This document shows positions 16,687-26,533 of a DNA stretch of 64,000 bases, piece after piece. Made by a program: the position numbers and the translations under genes. Position 1 is the stretch's first letter; each line of letters begins with the position of its first letter. This DNA comes from Alysiella filiformis (GTDB lineage Bacteria; Pseudomonadota; Gammaproteobacteria; Burkholderiales; Neisseriaceae). The stretch lies in NCBI RefSeq assembly GCF_014054525.1, contig NZ_CP059564.1, forward strand, positions 1,312,357-1,376,356, read 5' to 3'. The notes beneath the pieces were generated by a model. That model did not search any database. It was not told the DNA's origin and saw only the letters and a list, made by a program, of their open reading frames with translations.

Positions 16687-17706
16687 ATGAAAAAACAAAT
16701 GATTACCATCTGGATTGCCAGCGCGTTTTTGGCAGCCTGTGGTGGACAGCACGAATCGCAGCCGATTGCCGTACAACAAACAGCAGCAGCCGAAACCAGC
16801 ATGAGTGCCGATGCCAACACGCCCGGCGCAAGTGCATCGGCTGTGGCAGCTTATGTGGCGAACACCGAGCAAGCAAGCCAGCAAAATCCGCAAGTCATTG
16901 AAAATAAATTGACCAATCCGCCAACCGAAGTTGCCACGCACACGTTGCCTTCACACCGCCCATTTGTGGTCAGCGCGGATTTGACGTTCCGCACCGATGA
17001 TGTTCGCAAAACTTCGGTGGCGATTGAACAGCTTGCCGTGCAGTATGGTGGATTTGTCGTTTCCAATCAAACGCATAGTACCATCATCGCCCATGATGCT
17101 TTCAAACAATCAGACGGTATGTTGTTGAATATTGAGCGTTATGTGAGTTCTGCCGATTTGATTGTGCGTGTGCCGCGTGATAAAGCGCAGGTGTTTTTGC
17201 ATGGTTTGCAGCCGCATATCACATTGTTGGAAAAGCAAAATTATGAGGCACAAGACATTTTCGTCAATATGCAGCGTGAAATTTTGACCGCCCAACGCGA
17301 GCAGCAAAAAGCCCAAGCCTTGCAGCAGTTGAATCAACAAGCCACGCCCAAAATCGCCGACCACAGCGACAAAGAACGCACCATTGAAAACCAATTTGCC
17401 GCGCGTGAACGTGAAGATGAGGCGAAAATGCAACAATTTGAATTGAAAGATAAAGTGGATTATGCCACCGTCAATTTGCATTTCAGCCAGCCTGAAAATG
17501 TGATGAAATCGGTGCTGACCGACAGCGAATCTTTGGCAAAACAATATCGCGAACCGATGTGGTTGAGCGTGAAACACGCGCTGATTGCCAGTGGGCATTT
17601 TTTGTTTGAATTGTTTTTGCTGTTTGTGAAAACGTGGTTTGTGTGGTTGGGCGCGTTGGCGGCGTGGTATTTGTGGCGCAAACGCGATTCATCGCCGAAA
17701 AAATAA
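16687..17706 (+). CDS. DUF4349 lipoprotein
   Basis: Envelope lipoprotein of unknown role. The signal peptide MKKQMITIWIASAFLAAC ends in a lipobox LAAC. A Ser/Ala-rich linker leads into a DUF4349 domain (SADLTFRTDDVRKTSVAIEQLAVQYGGFVVSN... LIVRVPRDKAQVFLHGL), then a coiled coil rich in Gln and Lys (about residues 190-265) and a C-terminal transmembrane helix ending WYLWRKR. The ATG with AAAGGAAG upstream is the natural start; an earlier in-frame ATG lies inside a repeat. Confidence 0.85.
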   Translation: MKKQMITIWIASAFLAACGGQHESQPIAVQQTAAAETSMSADANTPGASASAVAAYVANTEQASQQNPQVIENKLTNPPTEVATHTLPSHRPFVVSADLTFRTDDVRKTSVAIEQLAVQYGGFVVSNQTHSTIIAHDAFKQSDGMLLNIERYVSSADLIVRVPRDKAQVFLHGLQPHITLLEKQNYEAQDIFVNMQREILTAQREQQKAQALQQLNQQATPKIADHSDKERTIENQFAAREREDEAKMQQFELKDKVDYATVNLHFSQPENVMKSVLTDSESLAKQYREPMWLSVKHALIASGHFLFELFLLFVKTWFVWLGALAAWYLWRKRDSSPKK

Positions 17707-17716
17707 TCGTTTTGGC

Positions 17717-17766
17717 AAAAAATGCTGCCTGAAAAAACATTTTAAGGTTTTCAGGCAGCATTTTTT
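17717..17766. terminator. DUS-pair bidirectional terminator
   Basis: Arms AAAAAATGCTGCCTGAAA and its complement (17717-17734, 17749-17766) with T-runs on both strands, between the convergent DUF4349 and M61 genes. Confidence 0.85.
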
Positions 17767-17783
17767 TCATGATTTCAATTCAA

Positions 17784-19541
17784 TTATTGCGATTTTTGAT
17801 TGAATAACCATTGTTGCAACAAATCTTCGTCCACAATTTTCAAGTAGGCGGTATGCGGTTCGGCTGCCTGAACCGTCAATTCGGTGTGGCGCAACACGCC
17901 TTCGCGGAAAAAATGCAACACATGCACATCGCCCACCGCCGTTTGCGTTTGTGCGGCAAAGTCTGTACAAGCTAAACCATTGACGGCAATGATTTTGTCA
18001 TTGGGTTTGAGTGTGGCTTCTTCTGCGCTGCTGCCTGAAAAAACGTGGGAAATGACCGCGCCATCTTTGTTTTGCGTGTAGCGGCAGCCCAGTTCGGCTT
18101 GTGGTGCGAAATCGGGAAATTCGCTGACCAATTTGCCGTTGCCCGAGCTGCGGTTTTCAGGCAGCCAGCGCAATTCAATGCCTGCTTGACGCAAACACAT
18201 TGCCAAAGGCAAATCTTCGGTGCTGTATAAGCCGTAGTTGAAAAAATCGTTTAAAGTCAATCCTGTGTATTCGCTGGCAAGGGTTTGCCATTCGCCTTCT
18301 TGGGTGCCTGCGCCTGTGTCCAAAAAGCGTTGGTAGAGATTTTGCATCACAAAATCAAGGCTGTATTCGCTGTTCTCACGAATCACCAAATCCAAGCACA
18401 GGGCAAACAATGCGCCATGTTGGTAGTAGCTGGTGATGGCATTGGGCGAATTTTCGTCTTGTTTGTAATATTTGTGCCACGCGGCAAAGCTGGATTGTGC
18501 CAAACTTTGCCATTTGCGCCCTGCGTTGCGTTGAACGCGCGTCATGGTGTTTGCCAATAAATTCAAATAATTGCTGACTGAAATCACGCCACTGCGTACC
18601 AAAGTCAAATCGTCATAATATGATGTGATGCCTTCGTATGCCCACAGTTGTTCGGTGTAGGTTTCTTTTTCCAAATCATAGGGTTGGAATACGGTTGGTT
18701 TGAAGGATTTGACATTCCATGCGTGAAAATATTCGTGTGCGATTAAGCCCAGTAATTCGGTGTAGGCGGCGTTGGCTTCGCCCATGTTGTAGGCAGGCAG
18801 GGCTTTGCGGTCGGCGTGCAGGGCGGTGCTGCTGATGTGTTCCAAGCCACCGTAAATGCCATCGCCCAAATACAGTAAAAACAAATAGTGCGTGAATGGG
18901 GTAGGGCGCGGAAACAGGTCAATTTCGTATTCGCAAATGCGTTGGCAGTCGTCTATCAGGCGTTGGCGGTCAAAATCGCGGTAGTAGCCGCTCAATGCGA
19001 TGAAATGCGGTATGCTGTGTGCCTCAAAACGCAAAATTTCAATGTGTTCGCCCATTTCTATGGGGTGGTCGGTCAATTCGGCGTAGCTGGTTGCCTGAAA
19101 ATGCGTTTCGCTGATGCGTGGCAGGGTGCTGACGATTTGCCAATTTTCAGGCAGCCCCGCCAATTCCACTTCGTGTACTTCATTTTGGCGATGGGGTGCA
19201 TACAAAAACAAACACGCACCATCAATGAAACCACGCTGCGTGTCCAACAGGCTGGCGCGTACCGACAAATCGTTGGCATACACCGCATAATGCACCACAT
19301 AATGACCGTCTTGGTCGGGTAATTGCCAAGTGTTTTTGTCCAGTTGATACATTTCGCAGTCTTCGCCATTGCAGGCAGCCTGAAAGCCCAAAATGTGTCG
19401 CGAAAAATCCCGAATCATGTAGCTGCCCGCCACCCAGTTTGCCAATTTGAGCAAATTGGGGCTGCCAGCAATGTGGTCAAACGACAAAGTAATGTGCCAA
19501 ATGTGTTGTTGCGGTTGGGGGATAAGTGTGTAGTGGAACAT
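17784..19541 (-). CDS. M61 family glycyl aminopeptidase-like protease with PDZ domain
   Basis: Zinc metallopeptidase of 585 aa. The HEYFH zinc motif is at about residues 269-273 and a downstream Glu is in YEGITSYYDDL near 298. The N-terminal part is the beta-sandwich region of M61 proteins, and a C-terminal PDZ domain (about 485-560: GAVISHVFSGSSAEEATLKPNDKIIAVNG) probably binds C-termini of substrates. No signal peptide is visible, so a cytoplasmic site is inferred. The upstream region is shared with ccoN. Several in-frame DUS encode FQAA- or LPEN-type segments. Confidence 0.9.
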   Translation of the reverse strand: MFHYTLIPQPQQHIWHITLSFDHIAGSPNLLKLANWVAGSYMIRDFSRHILGFQAACNGEDCEMYQLDKNTWQLPDQDGHYVVHYAVYANDLSVRASLLDTQRGFIDGACLFLYAPHRQNEVHEVELAGLPENWQIVSTLPRISETHFQATSYAELTDHPIEMGEHIEILRFEAHSIPHFIALSGYYRDFDRQRLIDDCQRICEYEIDLFPRPTPFTHYLFLLYLGDGIYGGLEHISSTALHADRKALPAYNMGEANAAYTELLGLIAHEYFHAWNVKSFKPTVFQPYDLEKETYTEQLWAYEGITSYYDDLTLVRSGVISVSNYLNLLANTMTRVQRNAGRKWQSLAQSSFAAWHKYYKQDENSPNAITSYYQHGALFALCLDLVIRENSEYSLDFVMQNLYQRFLDTGAGTQEGEWQTLASEYTGLTLNDFFNYGLYSTEDLPLAMCLRQAGIELRWLPENRSSGNGKLVSEFPDFAPQAELGCRYTQNKDGAVISHVFSGSSAEEATLKPNDKIIAVNGLACTDFAAQTQTAVGDVHVLHFFREGVLRHTELTVQAAEPHTAYLKIVDEDLLQQWLFNQKSQ

Positions 19542-19913
19542 AAATCAATCCAATTAAAATAAAAAATGATGTGTGGGAAACAAACCGATTTTGCACCCAA
19601 AATTGTGTTAAAAAAACGTAAAAATCGCTTGATTTGATATTTATCAAGTGGTGCCAGCGCAAATTTGGCTAATCTTGCACAAAAAATGCCGTAAAGCCGT
19701 TTCAGGCAGCCTGAAAACGCTGTTTTACCATTATTTTACTTGGTAGGAAAGACCGTTTTGTTTTAAAATGCTAAATTAAGTTATCTGAATGGTGCATTAA
19801 GTTTACACAATTTGGATAAAAATGAAGAGAATTGGGTGATGCTTGGGTGCAATATTTTGATACACAAGCAGAAATCCATCAAACCAAACGCCATATAAAT
19901 GGAGACTTTTTTC
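19542..19913. other. Intergenic control region between the M61 gene and ccoN
   Basis: The 372-bp gap holds an FNR-type site and its -10 (see 19634-19675), one DUS near 19700-19716 and otherwise AT-rich sequence without a credible gene. Confidence 0.6.
19634..19675 (+). promoter_or_regulatory. FNR site and class II promoter for ccoNOQP
   Basis: TTGAT-ATTT-ATCAA at 19634-19647 is a perfect FNR consensus. With its centre at -41.5, the predicted -10 falls exactly on TAATCT at 19670-19675, the class II arrangement for activation under low oxygen. The transcript start would be near 19682, giving a leader of about 230 nt before ccoN. Confidence 0.85.
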
Positions 19914-21350
19914 ATGGAAACGCAAACTTACAACTACAAAGTGGTGCGCCAGTTCGCCATCATGACGGTAGTTTGGGGCATAGTCGGTATGTTGGTGGGC
20001 GTGATTGCCGCCGCACAGCTTTACTGGCCAGCCTTAAACTTGTCAGACGTTGCGCCTTGGTTCCACTTTGGACGCATTCGCCCACTGCATACCAATGCCG
20101 TGATTTTCGCCTTTGGCGGTTGTGGCTTATTTGCCACGTCTTATTATGTCGTGCAACGAACGTGTAATGTTCGTTTGTTTGGCGGCAATATTTTGCCAGC
20201 AATTACCTTTTGGGGCTGGCAACTCATCATTGTTCTGGCGGTGATTACCCTGCCTTTGGGCTACACATCGGGTAAAGAATACGCCGAATTGGAATGGCCA
20301 ATTGACATTTTGCTGACCATTATTTGGGTTGTTTATGCAGTGGTGTTTTTTGGTACGATTTCCAATCGCAAAATCAAACACATTTATGTGGCAAACTGGT
20401 TTTATGGCGCATTTATTTTAGCCGTTGCGTTGTTGCATATTGTGAACAGTATGGCGATTCCCGCAGGTTGGTTCAAATCCTACTCAGTGTACTATGGCGC
20501 GATTGATGCCATGGTGCAATGGTGGTACGGTCATAATGCCGTGGGTTTCTTCTTAACTGCCGCATTTTTGGGCATGATGTACTATTTCGTACCCAAACAA
20601 GCAGGTCGTCCCGTTTACTCCTACCGTTTGTCGGTGGTGCATTTTTGGGCATTGATTTTTACCTATATGTGGGCAGGTCCTCACCACTTGCACTACACCG
20701 CATTGCCTGATTGGACACAATCTTTGGGTATGGTATTGTCCATTATCCTGTTTGCCCCATCTTGGGGTGGCATGATTAACGGCATCATGACCCTGTCTGG
20801 CGCATGGCACAAATTGCGCACCGACCCCATTTTGAAATTCTTGGTGGTGTCTTTATCATTCTACGGTATGTCCACATTTGAAGGACCCATGATGTCCATC
20901 AAATCCGTGAACGCATTGAGCCACTACACCGACTGGACAGTGGGACACGTTCACTCTGGCGCATTGGGTTGGGTGGGCTTTGTTACCATCGGTTCCATCT
21001 ACTACCTCGTACCCCGTTTGTACGGTCAAAAAGAAATGTACAGCACCAAATTGATTGACGTGCATTTCTGGATTGCCACTTTGGGCGTGGTGTTGTACAT
21101 CACATCAATGTGGGTGTCGGGTGTAACACAAGGCATCATGTGGAGCCAATTGAACCCAGACGGCACATTAACCCACTCTTTTGTGGCATCAGTTAGCCGT
21201 TCTATGCCTTTCTATTTCATTCGTTTCTTGGGTGGCGCGTTCTATGTAAGCGGCATGGTTATCATGGCGTACAATGTGTATCGCACCATCACGCGGGGTA
21301 AACCTGTGGAAGCGGAAATCCCTGCTTTGACACAATCTCAACACCACTAA
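19914..21350 (+). CDS. ccoN: cbb3-type cytochrome c oxidase subunit I
   Basis: Catalytic inner-membrane subunit that reduces oxygen at a haem b3-CuB centre and pumps protons. About 12 transmembrane helices; conserved histidines in [10 protein letters not shown] (haem b ligand), AGPHHLHYT (CuB) and [14 protein letters not shown] (haem ligands), and Tyr in the helix VII region. The ATG at 19914 follows GGAG at 10 nt; an in-frame ATG at 19899 has no such site. First gene of ccoNOQP under an FNR promoter. Confidence 0.96.
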   Translation: METQTYNYKVVRQFAIMTVVWGIVGMLVGVIAAAQLYWPALNLSDVAPWFHFGRIRPLHTNAVIFAFGGCGLFATSYYVVQRTCNVRLFGGNILPAITFWGWQLIIVLAVITLPLGYTSGKEYAELEWPIDILLTIIWVVYAVVFFGTISNRKIKHIYVANWFYGAFILAVALLHIVNSMAIPAGWFKSYSVYYGAIDAMVQWWYGHNAVGFFLTAAFLGMMYYFVPKQAGRPVYSYRLSVVHFWALIFTYMWAGPHHLHYTALPDWTQSLGMVLSIILFAPSWGGMINGIMTLSGAWHKLRTDPILKFLVVSLSFYGMSTFEGPMMSIKSVNALSHYTDWTVGHVHSGALGWVGFVTIGSIYYLVPRLYGQKEMYSTKLIDVHFWIATLGVVLYITSMWVSGVTQGIMWSQLNPDGTLTHSFVASVSRSMPFYFIRFLGGAFYVSGMVIMAYNVYRTITRGKPVEAEIPALTQSQHH

Positions 21351-21371
21351 ACAGAAAGTAGGCGATTAAAA

Positions 21372-21983
21372 ATGAAATTACAACCATTAGTTGAAGAAAA
21401 AGTGGGTTTTTTGATTGTATTCACATTGATTGTGATTAGCTTTGGTTTGTTGGTGCAAATTGTTCCCCTGTTTGCCAGTAAGGAAGTGATTACCCCAACC
21501 GAAGGTGTCAAACCCTATAATGCTTTACAGGTAGCAGGACGCGACATTTATGTGCGTGAAGGCTGCTACAACTGCCATTCACAACAAGTTCGCCCTTTCC
21601 GTGCCGAAACCGAACGTTACGGACACTACTCTGTGGCAGGCGAATCGGTTTACGACCACCCATTCCAATGGGGTTCCAAACGCACAGGTCCTGACTTGGC
21701 GCGTGTGGGCGGTCGCTATTCCGATGAATGGCATCGCATTCACTTGCTCAATCCACGCGATGTTGTGCCAGAATCCAATATGCCAGCCTTCCCATGGTTG
21801 GCGCGCAATAAAGTGGACGCAGATGAAGTGGTTCGCCACATGAAAGCCTTGAATAAAGTGGGCGTACCCTACACCGAGGAAGATTATGCCAAAGCAGCCG
21901 ATGAGCTGAAAAACAAATCTGAATTGGACGCTGTGGTTGCCTATCTGCAAGGTTTGGGTTTGGCATTGAAAAATAAAAGGTAA
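21372..21983 (+). CDS. ccoO: cbb3-type cytochrome c oxidase subunit II
   Basis: Membrane-anchored monohaem cytochrome c subunit. One N-terminal transmembrane helix (about 12-34), then the haem-binding CYNCH at residues 65-69 and an axial Met in SNMPAFPWL. Length 203 aa fits the family. It passes electrons from CcoP to CcoN. Starts 21 nt after ccoN. Confidence 0.96.
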   Translation: MKLQPLVEEKVGFLIVFTLIVISFGLLVQIVPLFASKEVITPTEGVKPYNALQVAGRDIYVREGCYNCHSQQVRPFRAETERYGHYSVAGESVYDHPFQWGSKRTGPDLARVGGRYSDEWHRIHLLNPRDVVPESNMPAFPWLARNKVDADEVVRHMKALNKVGVPYTEEDYAKAADELKNKSELDAVVAYLQGLGLALKNKR

Positions 21984-21989
21984 AACATC

Positions 21990-22172
21990 ATGGAATTGAT
22001 TTGGGCAAAGGTATTGTTTACCGTTATCGTATTTATGAGTTTTTTATTGGTGCTGTTGATTGTGTTCAACAAGCGCAATAAGGGCAACTACAATCATGCT
22101 GCACACAGCATCATTGACGACCCCGATACACCAGAACCTGCCCAAATCAAACCTGATAACGGAGCAAAATAA
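21990..22172 (+). CDS. ccoQ: cbb3-type oxidase small subunit CcoQ
   Basis: A 60-residue single-helix protein (ELIWAKVLFTVIVFMSFLLVLLIVF) with a charged tail, in the fixed position between ccoO and ccoP. CcoQ stabilises the complex in other bacteria. The stop overlaps the ccoP start by one base (TAATG). Confidence 0.9.
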   Translation: MELIWAKVLFTVIVFMSFLLVLLIVFNKRNKGNYNHAAHSIIDDPDTPEPAQIKPDNGAK

Positions 22173-23614
22173 TGGAATCACAATTCACTTCCCCCTTTTG
22201 GCACTATTATATTGTTGCCATTGTCGTAGGCAGTATCATCTGGATTGTTTGGCTTTTGCTGTCGCAAAACGTGGTCAAAGTGAAAAAAGGTGAAGATGTT
22301 AAAACCATGGGGCATTCGTGGGACGGTATTGAAGAATACAACAACCCCTTGCCACGTTGGTGGTTTTATATGTTCATCATGACCATCCTTTTTGGTATTG
22401 GCTACTTGGTTTTTTACCCTGGTTTGGGCGATTTCAAGGGCATTGGTTTCAATGGAAAAACTTGGAGCAGCGTGAGCCAATATCAAGATGAAATGAAAAA
22501 AGCCGAAGCGGAAACGGGCGCATTGTATGCCAAATATTCGGGCATGAGCGTTACCGAGGCTGCACAAAATGTTGAAGCCATGACCATGGGTAAAAACCTG
22601 TTTGATACTTATTGTATTCAATGCCATGGTTCGGACGCGCAAGGTTCACGCGGTTTCCCCAATTTGACCGATACAGACTGGCTTTATGGTGGTACGCCTG
22701 AACACATTCAGGAAACCATTACCAAAGGTCGTTTGGGTGTGATGGCAGCATGGGGACCTGTGTTGGGCGAAGAGCGTGTGCGTGATGCGGCGCATTTCGT
22801 GATGTCTTTGTCGGGTCGTGAGCATAATGAAGAGCGTGCCATTCGCGGTAAAGAGATTTTTGCTGCAAATTGTGCCGTGTGTCATGGTGCTGATGGCAGT
22901 GGCAATCAAGGCATGGCACCGAATTTGACCGATGATGTTTGGTTGTGGAATGGCAGCGAAAAAGGCATCATTGAAACCATTACAGGTGGTCGCCATAACC
23001 AAATGCCTGCTTGGGAAGGTTTCTTGACCAAAGAGAAAATCCACTTGCTGACTGCTTATGTTTGGGGTAAATCACACCCAGAAGGCAAAGCCTTGCCAAC
23101 CGATACCAAAAATGCGGTTCGTGGCGTGGCACCTGCTGAGGAACAAGCGGCAAAAGCAGAACCTGTTGCTGAGCCTGCTCCTGTTGCTGCAAGCCCTGCC
23201 GAGGCGGTTTCAGCCAGCCCTGCGGTGGAGGCGGCGGTTTCTGAACCTGCTGTGGAAGACAAAGCCCCTGTTGCGGCTGATAAAGCCAGCGTGGTAAACG
23301 AAAACGGTGTGGTGAAATTCTATTTCGCTACTGCCAAGAGCGATGTGGCTCCCGAAGCCGACAAAGTGGCAGCCGAAATCGTGAAAGCCGCCAAAGCAGG
23401 CAAAAAACTGGTCATCAGTGGTTTTACCGACAGCACAGGCAATGCGGAAAGCAATGCCAAATTGTCCAAAAAACGTGCCGAAGCGGTACAGGCTTTCTTG
23501 AAAAAGCAAGGCGTGAAAGCGGAAAGCATGGAATTGCGTAAACCTGAAAACAGCACAGGTGGCAAAGGCGATAATGCCGAAGGTCGCCGCGTTGAAGTGA
23601 AAATTGAAGGTTAA
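22172..23614 (+). CDS. ccoP: cbb3 oxidase dihaem subunit III fused to an OmpA-like domain
   Basis: Electron-entry subunit of the oxidase. An N-terminal part with two membrane segments (about 8-30 and 63-82) is followed by two cytochrome c domains with CIQCH (148-152) and CAVCH (234-238). Standard CcoP ends near residue 315. Here an Ala/Pro/Glu-rich linker (about 318-376) leads to a domain of about 100 residues with the OmpA/Pal/MotB pattern: FYFATAKSDVAPEA, SGFTDSTGNAESNAKLSKKRA with Asp420 and Arg435 at the expected diaminopimelate-binding positions, and GRRVEVKI at the end. Topology places this domain in the periplasm, so it could tether the oxidase to peptidoglycan. No third haem motif is present, unlike Neisseria gonorrhoeae CcoP. 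Confidence 0.95.
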   Translation: MESQFTSPFWHYYIVAIVVGSIIWIVWLLLSQNVVKVKKGEDVKTMGHSWDGIEEYNNPLPRWWFYMFIMTILFGIGYLVFYPGLGDFKGIGFNGKTWSSVSQYQDEMKKAEAETGALYAKYSGMSVTEAAQNVEAMTMGKNLFDTYCIQCHGSDAQGSRGFPNLTDTDWLYGGTPEHIQETITKGRLGVMAAWGPVLGEERVRDAAHFVMSLSGREHNEERAIRGKEIFAANCAVCHGADGSGNQGMAPNLTDDVWLWNGSEKGIIETITGGRHNQMPAWEGFLTKEKIHLLTAYVWGKSHPEGKALPTDTKNAVRGVAPAEEQAAKAEPVAEPAPVAASPAEAVSASPAVEAAVSEPAVEDKAPVAADKASVVNENGVVKFYFATAKSDVAPEADKVAAEIVKAAKAGKKLVISGFTDSTGNAESNAKLSKKRAEAVQAFLKKQGVKAESMELRKPENSTGGKGDNAEGRRVEVKIEG

Positions 23615-23635
23615 AACAATTCGTTTGAAAAAAGA

Positions 23636-23670
23636 AAAAAGCTGCCTGAAAACGTTTCAGGCAGCTTTTT
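23636..23670 (+). terminator. DUS-pair terminator of ccoNOQP
   Basis: Sixteen-bp arms AAAAAGCTGCCTGAAA and complement with a 3-nt loop and T-run, 22 nt after the ccoP stop. Confidence 0.88.
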
Positions 23671-23811
23671 CTGTGGGTAAAAATAGTGTAAAATTTGTCC
23701 GTTTAATTGTTTGGCTCAATTCAACGGCACAAGCGTTGTGTTAATCCGATAAAATGTTGTTTTTACACAAAACCGCATTTTCAGGCAGCCTGAAAACAGT
23801 TTTTCCGATAA

Positions 23812-24861
<1,050 letters not shown>

Positions 24862-24875
24862 TCGGATTGAAGCAG

Positions 24876-24914
24876 GCTGCCTGAAAAAGTGATTTGGTTT
24901 CAGGCAGCTTTTTT
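24876..24914 (+). terminator. DUS-pair terminator of ilvC
   Basis: GCTGCCTGAAA pairs with TTTCAGGCAGC followed by six T, 14 nt after the stop. Confidence 0.85.
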
Positions 24915-24943
24915 ACTTATTTAAATGAGAAATGTTATCAAAT

Positions 24944-24992
24944 CTTATTGCCAAGCAACTTTAATTTGCCAATGAGGTTGCTGGGCAATAAG
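24944..24992. promoter_or_regulatory. Large hairpin in front of the family 2 glycosyltransferase gene
   Basis: Arms of 16 nt (24944-24959 and 24977-24992; CTTATTGCC..AGCAAC and GTTGCT..GGCAATAAG) pair with one mismatch around a 17-nt loop. TATCAAA before and TTTGATA after extend the symmetry. There is no T-run, so it is more likely a leader structure or operator than a terminator; it ends 29 nt before the gene start. Confidence 0.55.
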
Positions 24993-25021
24993 TTAAGACT
25001 TTGATAGAAGAGAAAATTTAA

Positions 25022-25819
25022 ATGAAATTGGACATCATTATTCCATGTTATAACGCCGAATCAACCTTAAAACGCGCGGTATTGAGCTGCATCATGCAAC
25101 CTGAATTGAACCAACTGTGGCTGGTTGATGATGGTTCAACCGACAATACTTGGCGTTTGATTCAGCAACTGGCGGCGGAATATCCGCAAATTCGTGCTGA
25201 AAGGCTGCCTGAAAACGGTGGTGTGGCGCGGGCGCGAAATTGGGGGGCATTGCAAAGCGAGGCGGATTTAATCGCATTTTTGGATGCCGATGACGCTTAT
25301 GAAAATGGGGCGTTGGCGGCAGCGTATTTTTCTTTTCAACATTTTGATTATTTGGGATTGATTCGCTTGAAAGTCAAACCCGTTGGCTTGTCGGAACGCT
25401 ATGCCCAGCACGAAAAAATTGACCATGCGTGGCGCATTTTGGAAATGACGGTGGGCGGCAATATGGTGTTTCGCCGACATTTTTTCTTGGCATGTGGTGG
25501 CTTTCCGCGCAATGAATTGTTTAAGCAATTTGGTGGCGAAGACGGTGCTTTGGGTTTGGCAACCACCTACAACAGCGTGGTGGGGACTTTGTTTGGCGAA
25601 AATGAACCAGGGGTGTTGCACTATTGCCGCGATGGTATGCACGCTGAACGTTTGTTGGAGGCGTTTTTGTACGATTTGCACGACCCGCGCATCACGCAAA
25701 CCGATAAAGATGAGGCGGATTCGGTAACGCAAAACATTGGTACGCAGTTGCAGGGTTTGAAAACGATTTTGTCGGTGGCGCAATCTGGCATTATGCCTTT
25801 GCAAGTGAGCCGTGAATAA
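25022..25819 (+). CDS. Family 2 glycosyltransferase
   Basis: GT-A fold transferase of 265 aa that probably adds a sugar to a surface glycan. Motifs: IIIPCYNAESTL at the start, VDDGSTDNT near 35-43, NGGVARARNWG, the metal-binding DADD near 87-90 and GGNMVFRRHFFLACGGFP. A DUS lies within the codons for RLPENGG of a conserved motif. No transmembrane segment. The acceptor cannot be deduced; no other glycan gene adjoins it. Confidence 0.88.
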   Translation: MKLDIIIPCYNAESTLKRAVLSCIMQPELNQLWLVDDGSTDNTWRLIQQLAAEYPQIRAERLPENGGVARARNWGALQSEADLIAFLDADDAYENGALAAAYFSFQHFDYLGLIRLKVKPVGLSERYAQHEKIDHAWRILEMTVGGNMVFRRHFFLACGGFPRNELFKQFGGEDGALGLATTYNSVVGTLFGENEPGVLHYCRDGMHAERLLEAFLYDLHDPRITQTDKDEADSVTQNIGTQLQGLKTILSVAQSGIMPLQVSRE

Positions 25820-25822
25820 GTC

Positions 25823-25852
25823 AAGCTGCCTGAAAACATTTTCAGGCAGCTT
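25823..25852 (+). terminator. DUS-pair terminator of the glycosyltransferase gene
   Basis: AAGCTGCCTGAAA pairs with TTTCAGGCAGCTT, then a T-rich tail, directly after the stop. Confidence 0.8.
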
Positions 25853-25885
25853 TATTTTTAAATGAATGAACTGTATTTTAAACCA

Positions 25886-26464
25886 CTATTTGATTTGCAA
25901 AGTGTGGGTGCTGACCATTTGGCTCATTTCCCACGATTGCCAGCGCGACTCGTAGCGTGTACCGCCCGTTTGTAAATGGCGGCAGCCTATGGCTTCATTG
26001 GGGCGTACGGCAAGGTTAATCGGTTGAACAAAAAGGCAAATTTGATAAGTGTGTTGATGATGGGGCAGCAGCAGCACATCGCCCGATTTCAGCCTGCCTG
26101 ATGTGATGGCGATGGGACTGGGGTGCAACACAATCAGATTGGTGCTGGGGTCGGATTTGCCTGTGAGTTCAAAGGGGTGGGCTTTGGATACGAATAAATT
26201 TTTGATGTTGTTGCCCATTTCCACCAAAATTTTGGAAGTGTGCCACAATTTTTGTTTGGCAAGCGAAAAAATTTCAACGGCACGTTTTTGCACGCGCTTG
26301 GAAAGACGATTGCCCAGCCAGCTATTGCCGCTTTGCAAGTCTTTGATAGAAATCCAGCCTTCGGCGGTTTCCAATTCAATGCGGTCGTGGGGTGGGCGGG
26401 ACAAGGGTTTCTCCAAAAAATCACATTTTAAGCTGCTGTTACCGTGTAGCAAAATATGTGCCAA
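25886..26464 (-). CDS. Hypothetical protein
   Basis: Not recognised. About 192 residues, mixed alpha/beta composition, no signal peptide or membrane helix. Segments such as RIELETAEGWISIKDLQSGNSWLGNRLSKRVQKRAVEIF and the C-terminal GGTRYESRWQSWEMSQ suggest a compact soluble protein. The frame opens with TTG at 26464 and no ATG occurs until well inside the protein, so the start is uncertain. It follows amiC on the same strand after a DUS hairpin. Confidence 0.6.
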   Translation of the reverse strand: MAHILLHGNSSLKCDFLEKPLSRPPHDRIELETAEGWISIKDLQSGNSWLGNRLSKRVQKRAVEIFSLAKQKLWHTSKILVEMGNNIKNLFVSKAHPFELTGKSDPSTNLIVLHPSPIAITSGRLKSGDVLLLPHHQHTYQICLFVQPINLAVRPNEAIGCRHLQTGGTRYESRWQSWEMSQMVSTHTLQIK

Positions 26465-26470
26465 ATTTCA

Positions 26471-26502
26471 AAAAGGCTGCCTGAAAATGCGTTCAGGCAG
26501 CC
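26471..26502 (-). terminator. DUS-pair terminator of amiC
   Basis: GGCTGCCTGAA (26475-26485) pairs with TTCAGGCAGCC (26492-26502); the minus-strand transcript ends in a run of U from 26471-26474. Confidence 0.7.
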
Positions 26503-26533
26503 AAATTCTAACATATTGCGTTTTAAATTTGAA

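Noticed and set aside
23160-23300. Third haem domain at the CcoP C-terminus as in Neisseria
   Set aside because: No third CxxCH occurs; the tail is a linker and an OmpA-like domain.
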